The notes under the pieces were generated by a model, which was not told where the DNA came from, did no database searches, and saw only the letters and a list, made by a program, of their open reading frames with translations. Of a stretch of 64,000 bases of DNA, positions 17,454 through 26,755 are shown one piece after another (position 1 is the first letter of the stretch; each line of letters opens with the position of its first letter). The translations under genes were made by a program, and so were the position numbers. Location: contig JAGXFW010000004.1 of the NCBI GenBank assembly GCA_024637035.1, positions 1 to 64,000 of the forward strand, in the 5' to 3' direction. Source of the DNA: Actinomycetes bacterium (GTDB taxonomy: Bacteria > Actinomycetota > Thermoleophilia > RBG-16-64-13).

Positions 17454-17918
17454 ATGATGGCAAAGACACCCGACACGGGCGATCTGGTAGTGAATGAAGT
17501 GCTGAGGCTGGTGCCGGAACTGGGGCGCACGTTGAGTTCCAGTATCCCGAGCAAGGTGATGCACCAAGGGGTCTCCACCGCGCAGGTGCGGGCTCTCGTA
17601 CATCTGGCCGAGCACGGTCCGCTGAAGATGGGCGACTTGGCTCGCGGCCTGCGCATCACCACGCCGTCGACCACCGGTCTCATAAACCCACTGGCGCGCA
17701 TGGGTCTCGTCGAGCGTGATCGTGACGACGACGACCGGCGCGTAGTGCGGGTCAAGCTGACCGGCAAGGCCAAGACCATGGCCGGGCAAGTGGTCGCGCA
17801 GAGGCGCGCTGAAGTCCAGCAAGCGCTGGAAGGCATGGATGGGTCCGCGCAGGAGGATCTCCTGCAAGGGCTCCGTCGCCTTGCGGCCGCCTACGACTTG
17901 GACTCCGAAGAGGAATAG
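17454..17918 (+). CDS. MarR-family transcriptional regulator
   Basis: The protein has 154 residues. The winged-helix core is VSTAQVRALVHLAEHGPLKMGDLARGLRITTPSTTGLINPLARMGLVERDRDDDDRRVVRV in two consecutive blocks, with the wing DDDDRR conserved in MarR proteins. The start among ATGs at 17448, 17454 and 17457 was set by AGGAG just upstream. It lies 33 bp before an MFS drug-exporter gene on the same strand, so it probably represses that exporter and itself, released by a toxic ligand. Confidence 0.88.
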   Translation: MMAKTPDTGDLVVNEVLRLVPELGRTLSSSIPSKVMHQGVSTAQVRALVHLAEHGPLKMGDLARGLRITTPSTTGLINPLARMGLVERDRDDDDRRVVRVKLTGKAKTMAGQVVAQRRAEVQQALEGMDGSAQEDLLQGLRRLAAAYDLDSEEE

Positions 17919-17950
17919 CCCTGGGGCACGAGACCACCGAACCCGGGGAC

Positions 17951-19669
17951 GTGGCCCCCGTCGCCGACGACATCCGCACCAGCCGCCGGCGCTGGCACGT
18001 CTTAGCCATCCTTTGTATCGGTCTGTTCATGCTCCTGCTGGACGGCACTATCGTCAACATCGCCATCCCCAGCATCATGGAGGACTTCCGCACCGGGTTC
18101 TCCGAGGTCGAGTGGGTGATGAACGCCTATCTCCTGGTGTTCGCCGTGCTGCTGATCACCTCGGGCCGTCTGGGCGACCTCTACGGCCGCAAGCGCCTGT
18201 TCATGACCGGCATCTCGATCTTCTCGTTGGCGTCCCTGGCCTGCGGGCTCGCCCCCTCGGTCCAGTGGCTCATCGCCTCTCGGGCCCTGCAGGGGCTTGG
18301 CGGTTCGATGATGATGCCTGCCACGCTCTCGATCATCGCCGTCGTGTTCCCCCGGGAAGAGCGGGGGATGGCCATGGGTATCTGGGGCGGTGTCACGGGC
18401 ATCGCGGTAGCGGTGGGTCCGACGCTCGGCGGCCTCATCGTGGAAGCGGCTTCGTGGCCGTACATCTTCTTCGTGAACGTTCCCGTCGGCCTTCTCGTGT
18501 TAGTGCTCGCGTTGCGGGTGGTCCCTGAATCGAAAGACCCATCCTCGGTGCGTCAGATCGACTACGTGGGGGTGGTCCTGGTGAGCGCGGCGCTCTTCGC
18601 ACTCACCTTCGCTCTCATCGAAGGCCAGAAGTTGGGGTGGACGTCTGTCACCATCCTCGGGCTCTTCTCGGCTTTCGTCATCGGGCTGGTGGTGTTCGTG
18701 TTGTGGGAGCGCCGGCAGGAGGAGCCGCTCGTGCAACTCAGTCTGTTCCGCTCGCGCACGTTCACCGTGGCGAACATCTCAGGCTTGATTCTCACCTTCG
18801 GCATGATGGGGGTGTTCTTCCTGCTGCCCATCTTCTTCCAGGCCATCCTCGGCTACGGGGCCGTGAAGGCCGGGTTGCTCATGACTCCTCTGGCCGGCGT
18901 GGTGGTGTTCGCGGCGCCGCTCTCGGGCTGGCTCTCCGACCGCATCGGCAGCCGTTGGCTGATCTCGGGGGGCATGTTCGTCGCGGCCGTCGGCTTCTAT
19001 CTGATGCGTCAGGCCATGAGCCTCGACGGGGGGTGGCACCCGCTGGTGTTCCCCTTCATGGTGTCGGGGTTCGGCATCGGCATCGTCATGGCGCCGATGA
19101 CCTCGGCCGTGATGGCCTCGGCGCCCGACGACAAGGCCGGTTCGGCCTCCGGAGTGCTCTCGACCATGCGTCAGTTGGGCTCGGTGCTCGGCATCGCGGT
19201 CATGGGAGCCGTTCTACAGAACCGGGCCATCGCGTACCTCGAGCAGACCGTGACCGCGAAGCTCGACGCGGTGCCCTTCATCCCGGCGGCGGCTAAGGAG
19301 CAGATCATCACGGGGGTCACCTCGGCAGTGACGAACATGGGCGAGATGAGGGCCGGCGGCTCCGCCGCGGGCCAGCCGCCTGAGGCGGTGCGGAACATGT
19401 TGGCCCAGGCGCCGGCCGAGGCCGTCGCCTTCGTCACCAGCTTGTTCAGTCGCGACCTCGTGATGGGCGAGTTCGTGCGGGCCATGAAGACTACCTTCTT
19501 CGCCTCCATGGCAGTGCTCCTGGTGGGGGCGCTCGTGGCGCAGCTCATCCAGAGCCACGTGCGGAAGCCGGATGAAGCCCCGGCCGCCGCGGATGACGCC
19601 GGCGGCGAGGTATCCGCCGCGGACACCCGCGTCGCGTTGGCCGATGCGGAGGTCTCCGCAGCCGAGTAG
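17951..19669 (+). CDS. MFS exporter of the 14-helix DHA2 drug:H+ antiporter group
   Basis: The protein has 572 residues with about 14 membrane helices. The first helix carries LDGTIVNIAIPSI, and motif A is SGRLGDLYGRKRLF; motif C-like GGVTGIAVAVGPTLGGLI follows. These mark the EmrB/QacA DHA2 exporters that expel drugs or other amphiphiles using the proton gradient. The start is a GTG at 17951. The MarR gene upstream is the probable regulator. The C-terminal tail is a polar Ala/Asp-rich extension. Confidence 0.9.
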   Translation: MAPVADDIRTSRRRWHVLAILCIGLFMLLLDGTIVNIAIPSIMEDFRTGFSEVEWVMNAYLLVFAVLLITSGRLGDLYGRKRLFMTGISIFSLASLACGLAPSVQWLIASRALQGLGGSMMMPATLSIIAVVFPREERGMAMGIWGGVTGIAVAVGPTLGGLIVEAASWPYIFFVNVPVGLLVLVLALRVVPESKDPSSVRQIDYVGVVLVSAALFALTFALIEGQKLGWTSVTILGLFSAFVIGLVVFVLWERRQEEPLVQLSLFRSRTFTVANISGLILTFGMMGVFFLLPIFFQAILGYGAVKAGLLMTPLAGVVVFAAPLSGWLSDRIGSRWLISGGMFVAAVGFYLMRQAMSLDGGWHPLVFPFMVSGFGIGIVMAPMTSAVMASAPDDKAGSASGVLSTMRQLGSVLGIAVMGAVLQNRAIAYLEQTVTAKLDAVPFIPAAAKEQIITGVTSAVTNMGEMRAGGSAAGQPPEAVRNMLAQAPAEAVAFVTSLFSRDLVMGEFVRAMKTTFFASMAVLLVGALVAQLIQSHVRKPDEAPAAADDAGGEVSAADTRVALADAEVSAAE

Positions 19670-19687
19670 GACGCGGCGCTGACCTCG

Positions 19688-19720
19688 GCAGAACGCGCCG
19701 CTGGCAGGGATCCGTTCTGC
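19688..19720. terminator. Possible terminator hairpin after the exporter gene
   Basis: GCAGAACG and CGTTCTGC form an 8-bp perfect stem with a 17-nt loop, 19 nt past the exporter stop. The large loop and absence of a T run make it only a weak candidate. Confidence 0.35.
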
Positions 19721-19856
19721 TCTCGCCGGCACTGGCGCAGCCTGAAGAAGCGCGGAACCTGTGTGTTATCATCCTTGCCTGCGGTCGCGGCCTCCCTGGT
19801 GCGTAGGCGCGCGGCCTCCGAAGCCCGCTTTTCGAACCACGGAGGCAACCCAGCTC

Positions 19857-20873
19857 TTGGAGCTGTTCCTGGACTACGTCACGCGATCACGGCCCGTCAT
19901 CGACGGCCGCCTCCGCGAATATCTCGATGTGGTTGTGAAAGGAAGCCCCCTTCACACCTACCTCTACGGTGTGCTCGACGAGTTCGTGGCCCGCGGGGGC
20001 AAGCGCGTGCGGCCGGTGATGGCCATGATGGCCTGTGAGGCCGTGGGCGGCGACCCCCTCCGCGCGGTCCCCAGCGGTTGCGCCATCGAGTTCTTCCATG
20101 CCGCCGCACTCATCCACGACGACATCATGGATGCGAGCGTGCTCCGCCGCGACGAAGAGTGCGTGCACGTGACCCACGGCATCCCCCTTGCGATCAACAC
20201 GGGCGACTTCGCCCTGGGCCTGGTGTGCACCATCGTGGTGCGCGATGAGGGACTCGACGACCGCACCAAGATCGCCGTGCTCGACGCCATCGGCGAGATG
20301 AGCGCGCGCACCATCGAAGGTCAGGCCCTGGACGTGGGCTGGGTGCGCGACGACGTGTACGACCTCACGGCCGACGACTACCTCTTCATGGCCCTCGGCA
20401 AGACCGGTTACTACTCGGGCATCTCGCCGCTGAAGATCGGCGCGCTCGTGGGCGGCGCCTCCGAGGTCGAGAGGGAGGCACTCGAGCGTTTCGGCAAGAA
20501 CGCGGCCATCGCGTTCCAGATCCAGGACGACCTGCTCAACATCCTCGGCGACGGCGCTACCCTGGGCAAGGACCACCTCAGCGACGTGGTCGAGGGCAAG
20601 CGCACGCTGATGATGATCCATTGCCTCGACCACGTGCCGCCCGCCGATCGCACCCGTCTGATCGAATTGCTTGGGCTGGGTATGAAGAAGACGTCCGACC
20701 AGGTGGCAGAGATCGTTGGCTTCATGACGGCGAGCGGCTCGCTCGACTACGCCCGTGAACTGGCCCGCGGCCTTATCGTCGAAGCCCGCGACTACCTCAC
20801 CGTGCTACCGGAGACCGAGGCCAAAGAGTCACTGGTAGCGATGGCCGACTTCTTCCTCGCGCGGGAGAGCTAG
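19857..20873 (+). CDS. Polyprenyl synthetase (trans-isoprenyl diphosphate synthase)
   Basis: About 338 residues. The first Asp-rich motif is in ALIHDDIMD and the second in FQIQDDLLNILGD; GGKRVRP and TGYYSG add the family substrate contacts. Such enzymes condense isopentenyl diphosphate onto allylic diphosphates, giving quinone side chains or C15-C50 carriers. The start is uncertain: TTG at 19857 has GGAGG 11 nt upstream and suits the family N-terminus, while an ATG at 19761 would add a 32-residue Cys/Arg/Pro leader. It is followed 12 nt later by a dehydrogenase gene. Confidence 0.88.
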   Translation: MELFLDYVTRSRPVIDGRLREYLDVVVKGSPLHTYLYGVLDEFVARGGKRVRPVMAMMACEAVGGDPLRAVPSGCAIEFFHAAALIHDDIMDASVLRRDEECVHVTHGIPLAINTGDFALGLVCTIVVRDEGLDDRTKIAVLDAIGEMSARTIEGQALDVGWVRDDVYDLTADDYLFMALGKTGYYSGISPLKIGALVGGASEVEREALERFGKNAAIAFQIQDDLLNILGDGATLGKDHLSDVVEGKRTLMMIHCLDHVPPADRTRLIELLGLGMKKTSDQVAEIVGFMTASGSLDYARELARGLIVEARDYLTVLPETEAKESLVAMADFFLARES

Positions 20874-20885
20874 AGGCTTCCGCGA

Positions 20886-22025
20886 ATGGGCGACCGCGAC
20901 CGGGGGGACTCGAAAGCGGTCGGCACGACCATGCACGCCGTCGTCACCGACGGCACCGGCGGATTGCGTCCGGCTGAGGTGCCCCCACCCGTTCCCCCTT
21001 CCGATGGAGCTCTGGTGCGCGTTCTGGCCTGTGGATTCTGCGGCAGCGACCTCGAGAAGCTCACGCCACCCGGCGCAGTCGAGCCCGGTCGCGTACTGGG
21101 GCACGAGGTGGTCGGCGTGCTGGAGCGACCGGGGGAGACGCCGCGGCGGGTGGCCCTCGCTCATCACGTGCCCTGCGGGCGGTGCGACCTCTGTCTTGCC
21201 GGCCACTCCTCTCTGTGTGCGCAGTTCGTGGCCACCGACCTCGACCCAGGTGGTTTCGCCGAACACCTCGCCGTGAGTGTGTCCCACCTGCACGACGCCG
21301 TGTTCGACCTGCCCGATGACGTCGACGATCTCACCGGCACCCTGCTCGAGCCGTTGTCGTGCGTGTTGCGGGGCCTGGACGTGGCCGCCGCGGCGCTGCG
21401 GCACACGTTCCCCGGGCCGGACGTGCGGAGGGCCGGCGGATCGGCAGCGGCTGTGTATCCGAGTGTTGCGTCCGACGCCCCCGCCGCCGGCGCCGCCCCT
21501 ACGGCGCCACCCGCGTCGCCCACCGTCTTGGTGGCGGGGTGCGGATCCGTCGGCCTTCTGTTCTTGAGCGTCGTGGCCGCCGCCGAAGCCGACCTTCCGC
21601 CCTGGGCCGGCGCGCGGATGCTCTTCCTGGAGCGCGACAGGGAGCGCGCCGCGTTGGCCACGGGCCTCGGAGCGCGCGCCGCAGGGGTGGGAGACCGGGC
21701 GGATGTGGCCATCGTGACCGCCCCGGCCGCGCTGGGCGACGTGGTGGCCCGCATGGCTCCGGGGGGCGTGGTGGTTGTGTTCGCGGCCGGGGATGATGCC
21801 GCCGGCGCCGACTTCGAGCTCGATACCCTCTATCGCCGCGAGTTGACGCTGGTGGGTGTGCGCTCGGGGTCGCCGGGTCACCTGCGGCGGGCCCTCGCGC
21901 TGCTCGCGAGTGGGCGGCTTCCCCTGGATTGGTTCCGTCCGGAAGTGGTGAGCATGGAGGGATTGGCGGACGCTGTGCTCAGGTACGCGCGCGGGGAGAC
22001 GTTGAAAGTGGTGATGAGGCCGTGA
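20886..22025 (+). CDS. Zinc-binding medium-chain dehydrogenase (first of a pair)
   Basis: The protein has 379 residues. The catalytic zinc site CGFCGSDLEK and GHEVVGV and the structural zinc set CGRCDLCLAGHSSLC belong to the zinc-dependent MDR superfamily. The nucleotide fold begins at VAGCGSVGLLF. An Ala/Pro-rich insert separates the two domains at about 175-212. An ATG at 20931 is an alternative start. It lies in a plus-strand run from polyprenyl synthase to the bicupin, and overlaps a second MDR gene by 4 nt. The substrate is unknown. Confidence 0.85.
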   Translation: MGDRDRGDSKAVGTTMHAVVTDGTGGLRPAEVPPPVPPSDGALVRVLACGFCGSDLEKLTPPGAVEPGRVLGHEVVGVLERPGETPRRVALAHHVPCGRCDLCLAGHSSLCAQFVATDLDPGGFAEHLAVSVSHLHDAVFDLPDDVDDLTGTLLEPLSCVLRGLDVAAAALRHTFPGPDVRRAGGSAAAVYPSVASDAPAAGAAPTAPPASPTVLVAGCGSVGLLFLSVVAAAEADLPPWAGARMLFLERDRERAALATGLGARAAGVGDRADVAIVTAPAALGDVVARMAPGGVVVVFAAGDDAAGADFELDTLYRRELTLVGVRSGSPGHLRRALALLASGRLPLDWFRPEVVSMEGLADAVLRYARGETLKVVMRP

Positions 22026-23194
22026 CGGGCGCGACCGACCCGCGACCGGGCGCGGAAGGTGCCGATCGCTCCGCCGTCTCAGGGAGGCCAGGCGGTGCCG
22101 CCGCGCCGGGCGGAGCCGCGGAGACGCTGGGCACCCTGCCCGCCGTGATGCGCCAGGCGTTGTTCTACGCTCCTGGGGACGTGCGGATCACGCAGGTACC
22201 CGTGCCTACCCCGGGGCCGGGCGAGTTGCTCGTGCGCGTCGAGGTGGCCCTAGTGTGCGGCACCGACGTGAAGACCTACCGGCGCGGTCACCCCGTCTTG
22301 CTCGCCGAGGCGCCGGCGCCGTTCGGTCACGAGTACTGCGGGGTGGTGGCCGCGGTGGGTGCCGGCGCCGAGGGGTTCGCGGTGGGCGACCGGGTCTCCA
22401 GCGCCAACTCCGCCCCCTGTGGGCACTGTTTCTTCTGCCGCCGCGAGCAGCTCTCGCTGTGCGAGAACCTCCAACCCTTGCTGAACGGCGCCTACGCCGA
22501 CTACCTCCTCGTGCCGGCGCGCATCGTCGAGGTGAACATGTTCCGTGTGCCGTATGGCATGGAGCCCGAGCGGGCCGCTCTGCTGGAACCGCTGGCCTGC
22601 GTTTTGAAGGGCCTGGAGGTGGGCGACGTCGGCCCGGGCACCACGGTGGGTGTGGTGGGGCTTGGCCCCATCGGTCTGATGATGACGTACGCGGCGGCTG
22701 GTCGCGGGGCCCGGGTGATCGCGGTGGGACGCAACGACGGGAAGTTGGCCGCGGCACGGGCGGTGGGCGCCGCCGAGGTGGTCGATCTGCGCACGGCCGG
22801 CGGCGACGCGCCGGCAGTAGTGCGGGCCCTCACGGAGCAAGGGAAGGGGGTCGACGTGGCCGTGGAAGCGGTCGGTCGGCCCGAGGTGTGGGACTTCGCC
22901 GTCGCCATGGTGCGCCGCGGCGGCGTGGTCAACTTCTTCGGCGGCTGCGAGCAGGGGAGTGTGGCCACCATCGACACGTACCGCCTGCACTACGAAGAGC
23001 TCTGCCTCACCGCGGCGTTCCACCACACCCCGCGTCACGTGCGCATGGCGGCGGAGGTGCTGGCTCGCGTCGACTTCCCGCACCGGACCCTCGTGACGCA
23101 CCGGTATACTCTGGATGAACTCACCAAGGCATTGCGGGCCGCCGGCAGGGAGACCGAGGTGAAGGGTCTGATCAAGGCGGCCGTGATCCCCTGA
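22022..23194 (+). CDS. Zinc-binding medium-chain dehydrogenase (second of a pair)
   Basis: 390 residues from a GTG that overlaps the preceding stop (GTGA); the conserved domain starts at an ATG at 22148 (MRQALFYAPGDVRITQVPVP), which is the alternative start. Catalytic zinc residues are in ALVCGTDVKTYRRG and FGHEYCGV; the structural zinc set is CGHCFFCRREQLSLC; the Rossmann loop is VVGLGPIGLMM. It resembles sorbitol/threonine-type dehydrogenases. The upstream paralogue is only distantly similar. Together they may work as one two-subunit or two-step oxidoreductase. Confidence 0.85.
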   Translation: MTGATDPRPGAEGADRSAVSGRPGGAAAPGGAAETLGTLPAVMRQALFYAPGDVRITQVPVPTPGPGELLVRVEVALVCGTDVKTYRRGHPVLLAEAPAPFGHEYCGVVAAVGAGAEGFAVGDRVSSANSAPCGHCFFCRREQLSLCENLQPLLNGAYADYLLVPARIVEVNMFRVPYGMEPERAALLEPLACVLKGLEVGDVGPGTTVGVVGLGPIGLMMTYAAAGRGARVIAVGRNDGKLAAARAVGAAEVVDLRTAGGDAPAVVRALTEQGKGVDVAVEAVGRPEVWDFAVAMVRRGGVVNFFGGCEQGSVATIDTYRLHYEELCLTAAFHHTPRHVRMAAEVLARVDFPHRTLVTHRYTLDELTKALRAAGRETEVKGLIKAAVIP

Positions 23195-23215
23195 CCGAAG
23201 CGAGAGGAGGCCGGT

Positions 23216-24679
23216 ATGGACGAAGACGTGCGACAGGCGTTGCGACGACTACCGGGCGTGGACGAACTCCTCGGCCACGACGATCTTGCTCCTCAGATCG
23301 ACCGCTACCCTCGGGAGCAGGTGGTCGAGGCTCTGCGCACGGCGCTCGAGACCGCCCGTGGCCGGGTGTTGGGCGGGGAGTATCCGGAGACATGGGGCGA
23401 GATCACCAGCGCGCCCGCGATCGTCGGGGAGGCGGGCAGGCTCCTTGGATCCTGGGCGCGTCCTCATCTGCGTCGTGTGCTGAACGCCTCGGGTGTGGTC
23501 ATCCACACCAACCTCGGCCGATCGACGCTGGCGCCGGCGGCCGTCGAGCGTGTGATCGAGGTGGCCCGGCACTACAACAACCTGGAGTACGACCTCGAGG
23601 CCGGAGTGCGCGGCTCGCGCCACGACCACGTGTCGGAGCTCCTCGCGCGGCTCACCGGGGCCGAGGCCGCCCTGGTGGTGAACAACAACGCGGGTGCCAC
23701 GCTTCTCATGCTGGCCGGCCTGGCCGGCGAGGGCGAAGTGGTGGTGTCGCGCGGACAACTGGTGGAGATCGGCGGGTCCTTCCGCATCCCCGACATCATG
23801 CGCATGAGCGGCTGCCGCCTGGTGGAGGTGGGCACCACCAACAAGACCCGCATCGACGACTATCGCGCGGCGATCACCTCGGAGACCACCCTGCTCTTGC
23901 GCGTCCATACCTCGAACTTCAAGGTGGTGGGGTTCACGGAGGAGGCATCCATCGCCGATTTGGTGGGATTGGGTCGTGAATGGGGAGTGCCCGTGGCCGA
24001 CGATCTCGGCAGCGGCGCTCTGATCGACCTGCCGGCCTTCCGCGACGAGCCACCGGTCACCGCCTCCCTGCGTGCCGGGGCCGACGTGGTCTCGTTCAGC
24101 GGCGACAAGTTGCTGGGCGGACCGCAGGCCGGCATCCTCCTGGGCACCCATGACGCCATCGCCCGTTTGAAGAAGCATCCGCTCACCCGGGCGCTTCGTG
24201 TGGACAAGATGACCTTGGCCGCCCTCGAGGGCACCCTGCAGCTCTATCGTGATCCTGCTGCCGCCGTTCGGGAGATCCCTACCTTGCGTTTCCTCGACCG
24301 GTCGTCGGCCGAGACGGAGGCGCTCGCCGGCGAGCTGCTCGTGCTGCTCGACTCCCGCTTTGCGGCCGCGGGGGTGGAGGCGCCGAGTCACGTGGAATCG
24401 AGCACGGCGCGGGCGGGCGGTGGGTCGCTCCCTCTGCTCGAGTTGGCGTCGCATGCAGTGGTGGTGCGGCCTGGCCCGGGAGTGGTGGTGTCGCTGGAGG
24501 CGGCGCTGCGGGAGGCCCCGGTGCCCGTGGTGGGTCGCGTGGCGCAGGACGCCTTGCTCCTCGACGTGCTGGCTTTGGAGCGCGACGAGCTGCCGTTGGT
24601 GGCGGATAGCGTCGCGTGGGCGCTGGCGCAGGTGCTGCCCGGCGCCGACGGCGCGGCCGACGGTGGTGTCGATGCCTGA
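23216..24679 (+). CDS. selA: L-seryl-tRNA(Sec) selenium transferase SelA
   Basis: The protein has 487 residues, near the usual length. It converts seryl-tRNA(Sec) to selenocysteyl-tRNA(Sec) with selenophosphate, using pyridoxal phosphate. The N-terminal region has LNASGVVIHTNLGRSTLAP; the PLP lysine sits in FSGDKLLGGPQAG at about residue 298. The GTG/ATG region has a GAGAGGAGG site upstream of the ATG at 23216. It overlaps selB by 8 nt. tRNA-Sec is encoded at 51100-51196; selD was not found in the window. Confidence 0.95.
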   Translation: MDEDVRQALRRLPGVDELLGHDDLAPQIDRYPREQVVEALRTALETARGRVLGGEYPETWGEITSAPAIVGEAGRLLGSWARPHLRRVLNASGVVIHTNLGRSTLAPAAVERVIEVARHYNNLEYDLEAGVRGSRHDHVSELLARLTGAEAALVVNNNAGATLLMLAGLAGEGEVVVSRGQLVEIGGSFRIPDIMRMSGCRLVEVGTTNKTRIDDYRAAITSETTLLLRVHTSNFKVVGFTEEASIADLVGLGREWGVPVADDLGSGALIDLPAFRDEPPVTASLRAGADVVSFSGDKLLGGPQAGILLGTHDAIARLKKHPLTRALRVDKMTLAALEGTLQLYRDPAAAVREIPTLRFLDRSSAETEALAGELLVLLDSRFAAAGVEAPSHVESSTARAGGGSLPLLELASHAVVVRPGPGVVVSLEAALREAPVPVVGRVAQDALLLDVLALERDELPLVADSVAWALAQVLPGADGAADGGVDA

Positions 24680-26603
24680 ACGCGGGCTGACGCTCGGCAC
24701 CGCCGGGCACATCGATCACGGCAAGACGACGCTGGTGAAGTCCCTCACCGGCAAGGACACCGACCGCCTCAAAGAAGAGAAGGACCGCGGTATCAGCATC
24801 GAACTCGGCTACGCGGAACTCACGCTGCCCAGTGGGCACCACCTCAGCGTGATCGACGTCCCCGGTCACGAACGCTTCGTCAAGAACATGGTGGCGGGGG
24901 CCACCGGCATCGACATCTTCCTGCTGGTGGTGGCGTCGGACGACGGCGTCATGCCTCAGACCCGCGAGCACCTGCGCATCATCGAGTTGCTCGACATCCC
25001 TCTCGGCGCCGTGGCCCTCACCAAGATCGACATGGTCGATGAGGAGATGGTCGAGCTCGCCGCCGCCGACGTGGAGGACTTCCTCGCCACCTCCCGCTAC
25101 GCGGACGCGCCCATCGTGCCGGTGAGCGGCGTCACGGGGGCCGGCATCCCTGAGCTCCTGGCGGCCCTCGACGAATTGGCCGCGCGGGCGCCACGCCGCG
25201 GCGCCTACCCGGCGACGCGCATGCCCATCGACCGCGTCTTCTCACTCAAGGGCATCGGCACGGTTGTCACCGGCACGCTCTGGTCGGGGGAGCTCACTCC
25301 TGAGGAGACCGTGGCGATCCTTCCCAGGTTGGGCGCGACCGTGCTCGACGAGGTGCGGGTGCGGAGCATCCAGGTGCACGATCAGTCGGTGGAGGCGGCG
25401 GAGGAGGGGCAGCGGGTGGCGCTCAACCTCACCGGTGTCGACCGCGGGCAGCTGCAGCGGGGGCAGTGGGTGATCAAGGACCCCGTCGTGGAGCCCACGT
25501 ATCTGGCCGACGTGTCCCTGGTGTTGTTGGACGACGCACCCGAGCCGCTCACCCGCGTGTCGCGGGTGCGGGTAGACCATGGCACCCAGGAGGTGCTGGC
25601 CAAGGTCGTGCTGGCCGACCGGGAGCAACTCGAGCCGGGCGAGGGCTGTTACGCGCAGATCCGCTTCGAAGACCGGGCGGTGGTCTACCCGGGCGACCAC
25701 TTCATCCTGCGCTCGCTCACCCCTATCACCACCATCGGCGGCGGACGGGTGTACGACCCCGACCCGCGCAAGCACGGCACCGATCCCAAGTGGCGGGAGC
25801 GCCTCTCGGTGCTCGAGGACGGGCCGGCGGAGGCGATCGTCGACCTGCTCCTCTCCGAAGCCTTCCCCAAAGGTATCCTGCGCCGGCACTTGGAGGTGAG
25901 CCCGTACCTGTGGCGCTTCGAGGCGCTGCCCGCGATCAAGGCCACCCTGTCGGCGGCCCGCGCCGTGGAGAGCCTGCAACAGCGCGTGTTCCACGCGCCG
26001 GCTCTGCTGGTCCTCGAGGAGACGGTGGTGGCGGCGCTTCGCGCCTGGGCCGACGCCGACGCTCTCAACCCCTACCTCTCGGTGGGCGAGTTGCGCCAGG
26101 CGGTCTCGGAAGGCAAGGACTGGCCTGCCCTCGACGTGGCCCTCGAGCGCCTGCAGGCTGCGGGCACCGTGGTGCGTACCGAACACGGGTTCCGCTGGGG
26201 AGAAGCAGCCGGAGCCATGGAGGGCGACGATGCCGAGCACGCCGAGGAACTGCTCGGCGTCTACGAGCGTATCGGGTTGGAGGCGCCGGCCGTGGCCGCC
26301 GCCGCCGCGGAGTCGGGCCTGGCTGAGAAGGAGGCCATCCGCCTCATCCGCGCCCTCGAGCGTCAGGGCCGCATGGCCAAGGTGGGTGAAGACCTCTACT
26401 ACGCCACCAGCACCCTCGACGAGGTGATGGCCCGCATCGCCGCCGAGATGGAGTCCCGGGGCCAGATCACCCTGGCCGAGGTGCGCGACCTCTTCGCCAC
26501 CTCGCGCAAGTACGCCCAGGCACTGCTCGAACACATGGACTCCGAGGGCATGACCCTGCGCGTGGGCGACGCACGCCGCCTGCGCAAGCGGCGGCGGACG
26601 TGA
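24672..26603 (+). CDS. selB: Selenocysteine-specific elongation factor SelB
   Basis: The protein has 643 residues. The GTPase domain has [15 protein letters not shown] (G1), [12 protein letters not shown] (G3) and LTKIDMVD (G4). EF-Tu-like domains 2 and 3 follow, then a C-terminal half of winged-helix repeats (about 450-640) that bind the SECIS hairpin in mRNA. SelB brings Sec-tRNA to UGA codons. The ATG overlaps the end of selA, so the two are translated together. The nearby TGA-interrupted membrane protein at 487-1647 is a plausible client. Confidence 0.95.
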   Translation: MPERGLTLGTAGHIDHGKTTLVKSLTGKDTDRLKEEKDRGISIELGYAELTLPSGHHLSVIDVPGHERFVKNMVAGATGIDIFLLVVASDDGVMPQTREHLRIIELLDIPLGAVALTKIDMVDEEMVELAAADVEDFLATSRYADAPIVPVSGVTGAGIPELLAALDELAARAPRRGAYPATRMPIDRVFSLKGIGTVVTGTLWSGELTPEETVAILPRLGATVLDEVRVRSIQVHDQSVEAAEEGQRVALNLTGVDRGQLQRGQWVIKDPVVEPTYLADVSLVLLDDAPEPLTRVSRVRVDHGTQEVLAKVVLADREQLEPGEGCYAQIRFEDRAVVYPGDHFILRSLTPITTIGGGRVYDPDPRKHGTDPKWRERLSVLEDGPAEAIVDLLLSEAFPKGILRRHLEVSPYLWRFEALPAIKATLSAARAVESLQQRVFHAPALLVLEETVVAALRAWADADALNPYLSVGELRQAVSEGKDWPALDVALERLQAAGTVVRTEHGFRWGEAAGAMEGDDAEHAEELLGVYERIGLEAPAVAAAAAESGLAEKEAIRLIRALERQGRMAKVGEDLYYATSTLDEVMARIAAEMESRGQITLAEVRDLFATSRKYAQALLEHMDSEGMTLRVGDARRLRKRRRT

Positions 26604-26755
26604 TGAGGCGCCGCCGGAGGTGAGTGGCGCGGGGCGCCCGCCGGACACATCGAGCCCCCGCCGACTCTGACGAGACGCCTCCGGAAGAGACGAGGCGCCG
26701 CTGGGCGTAACGAGGCGCCGCCGGCCCTGCCCCGGCGCCGGAACAGGAGGAGCAG
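26604..26755 (+). repeat. Short GC-rich imperfect repeats between selB and the bicupin gene
   Basis: The 152-bp gap has several imperfect copies of a unit like GACGAGGCGCCGCCGG, near 26604, 26668, 26690 and 26708. They carry no frame and no clear hairpin terminator. GGAGGAG precedes the bicupin start. Confidence 0.45.

Noticed and set aside
22022-26603. Further in-frame TGA codons in the dehydrogenases near selAB
   Set aside because: Both genes run without internal stops and end in normal stops; no coding extension follows them.
26604-26755. CRISPR-like array in the repeats after selB
   Set aside because: The units are too short and irregular, with no spacers of constant length and no cas genes.
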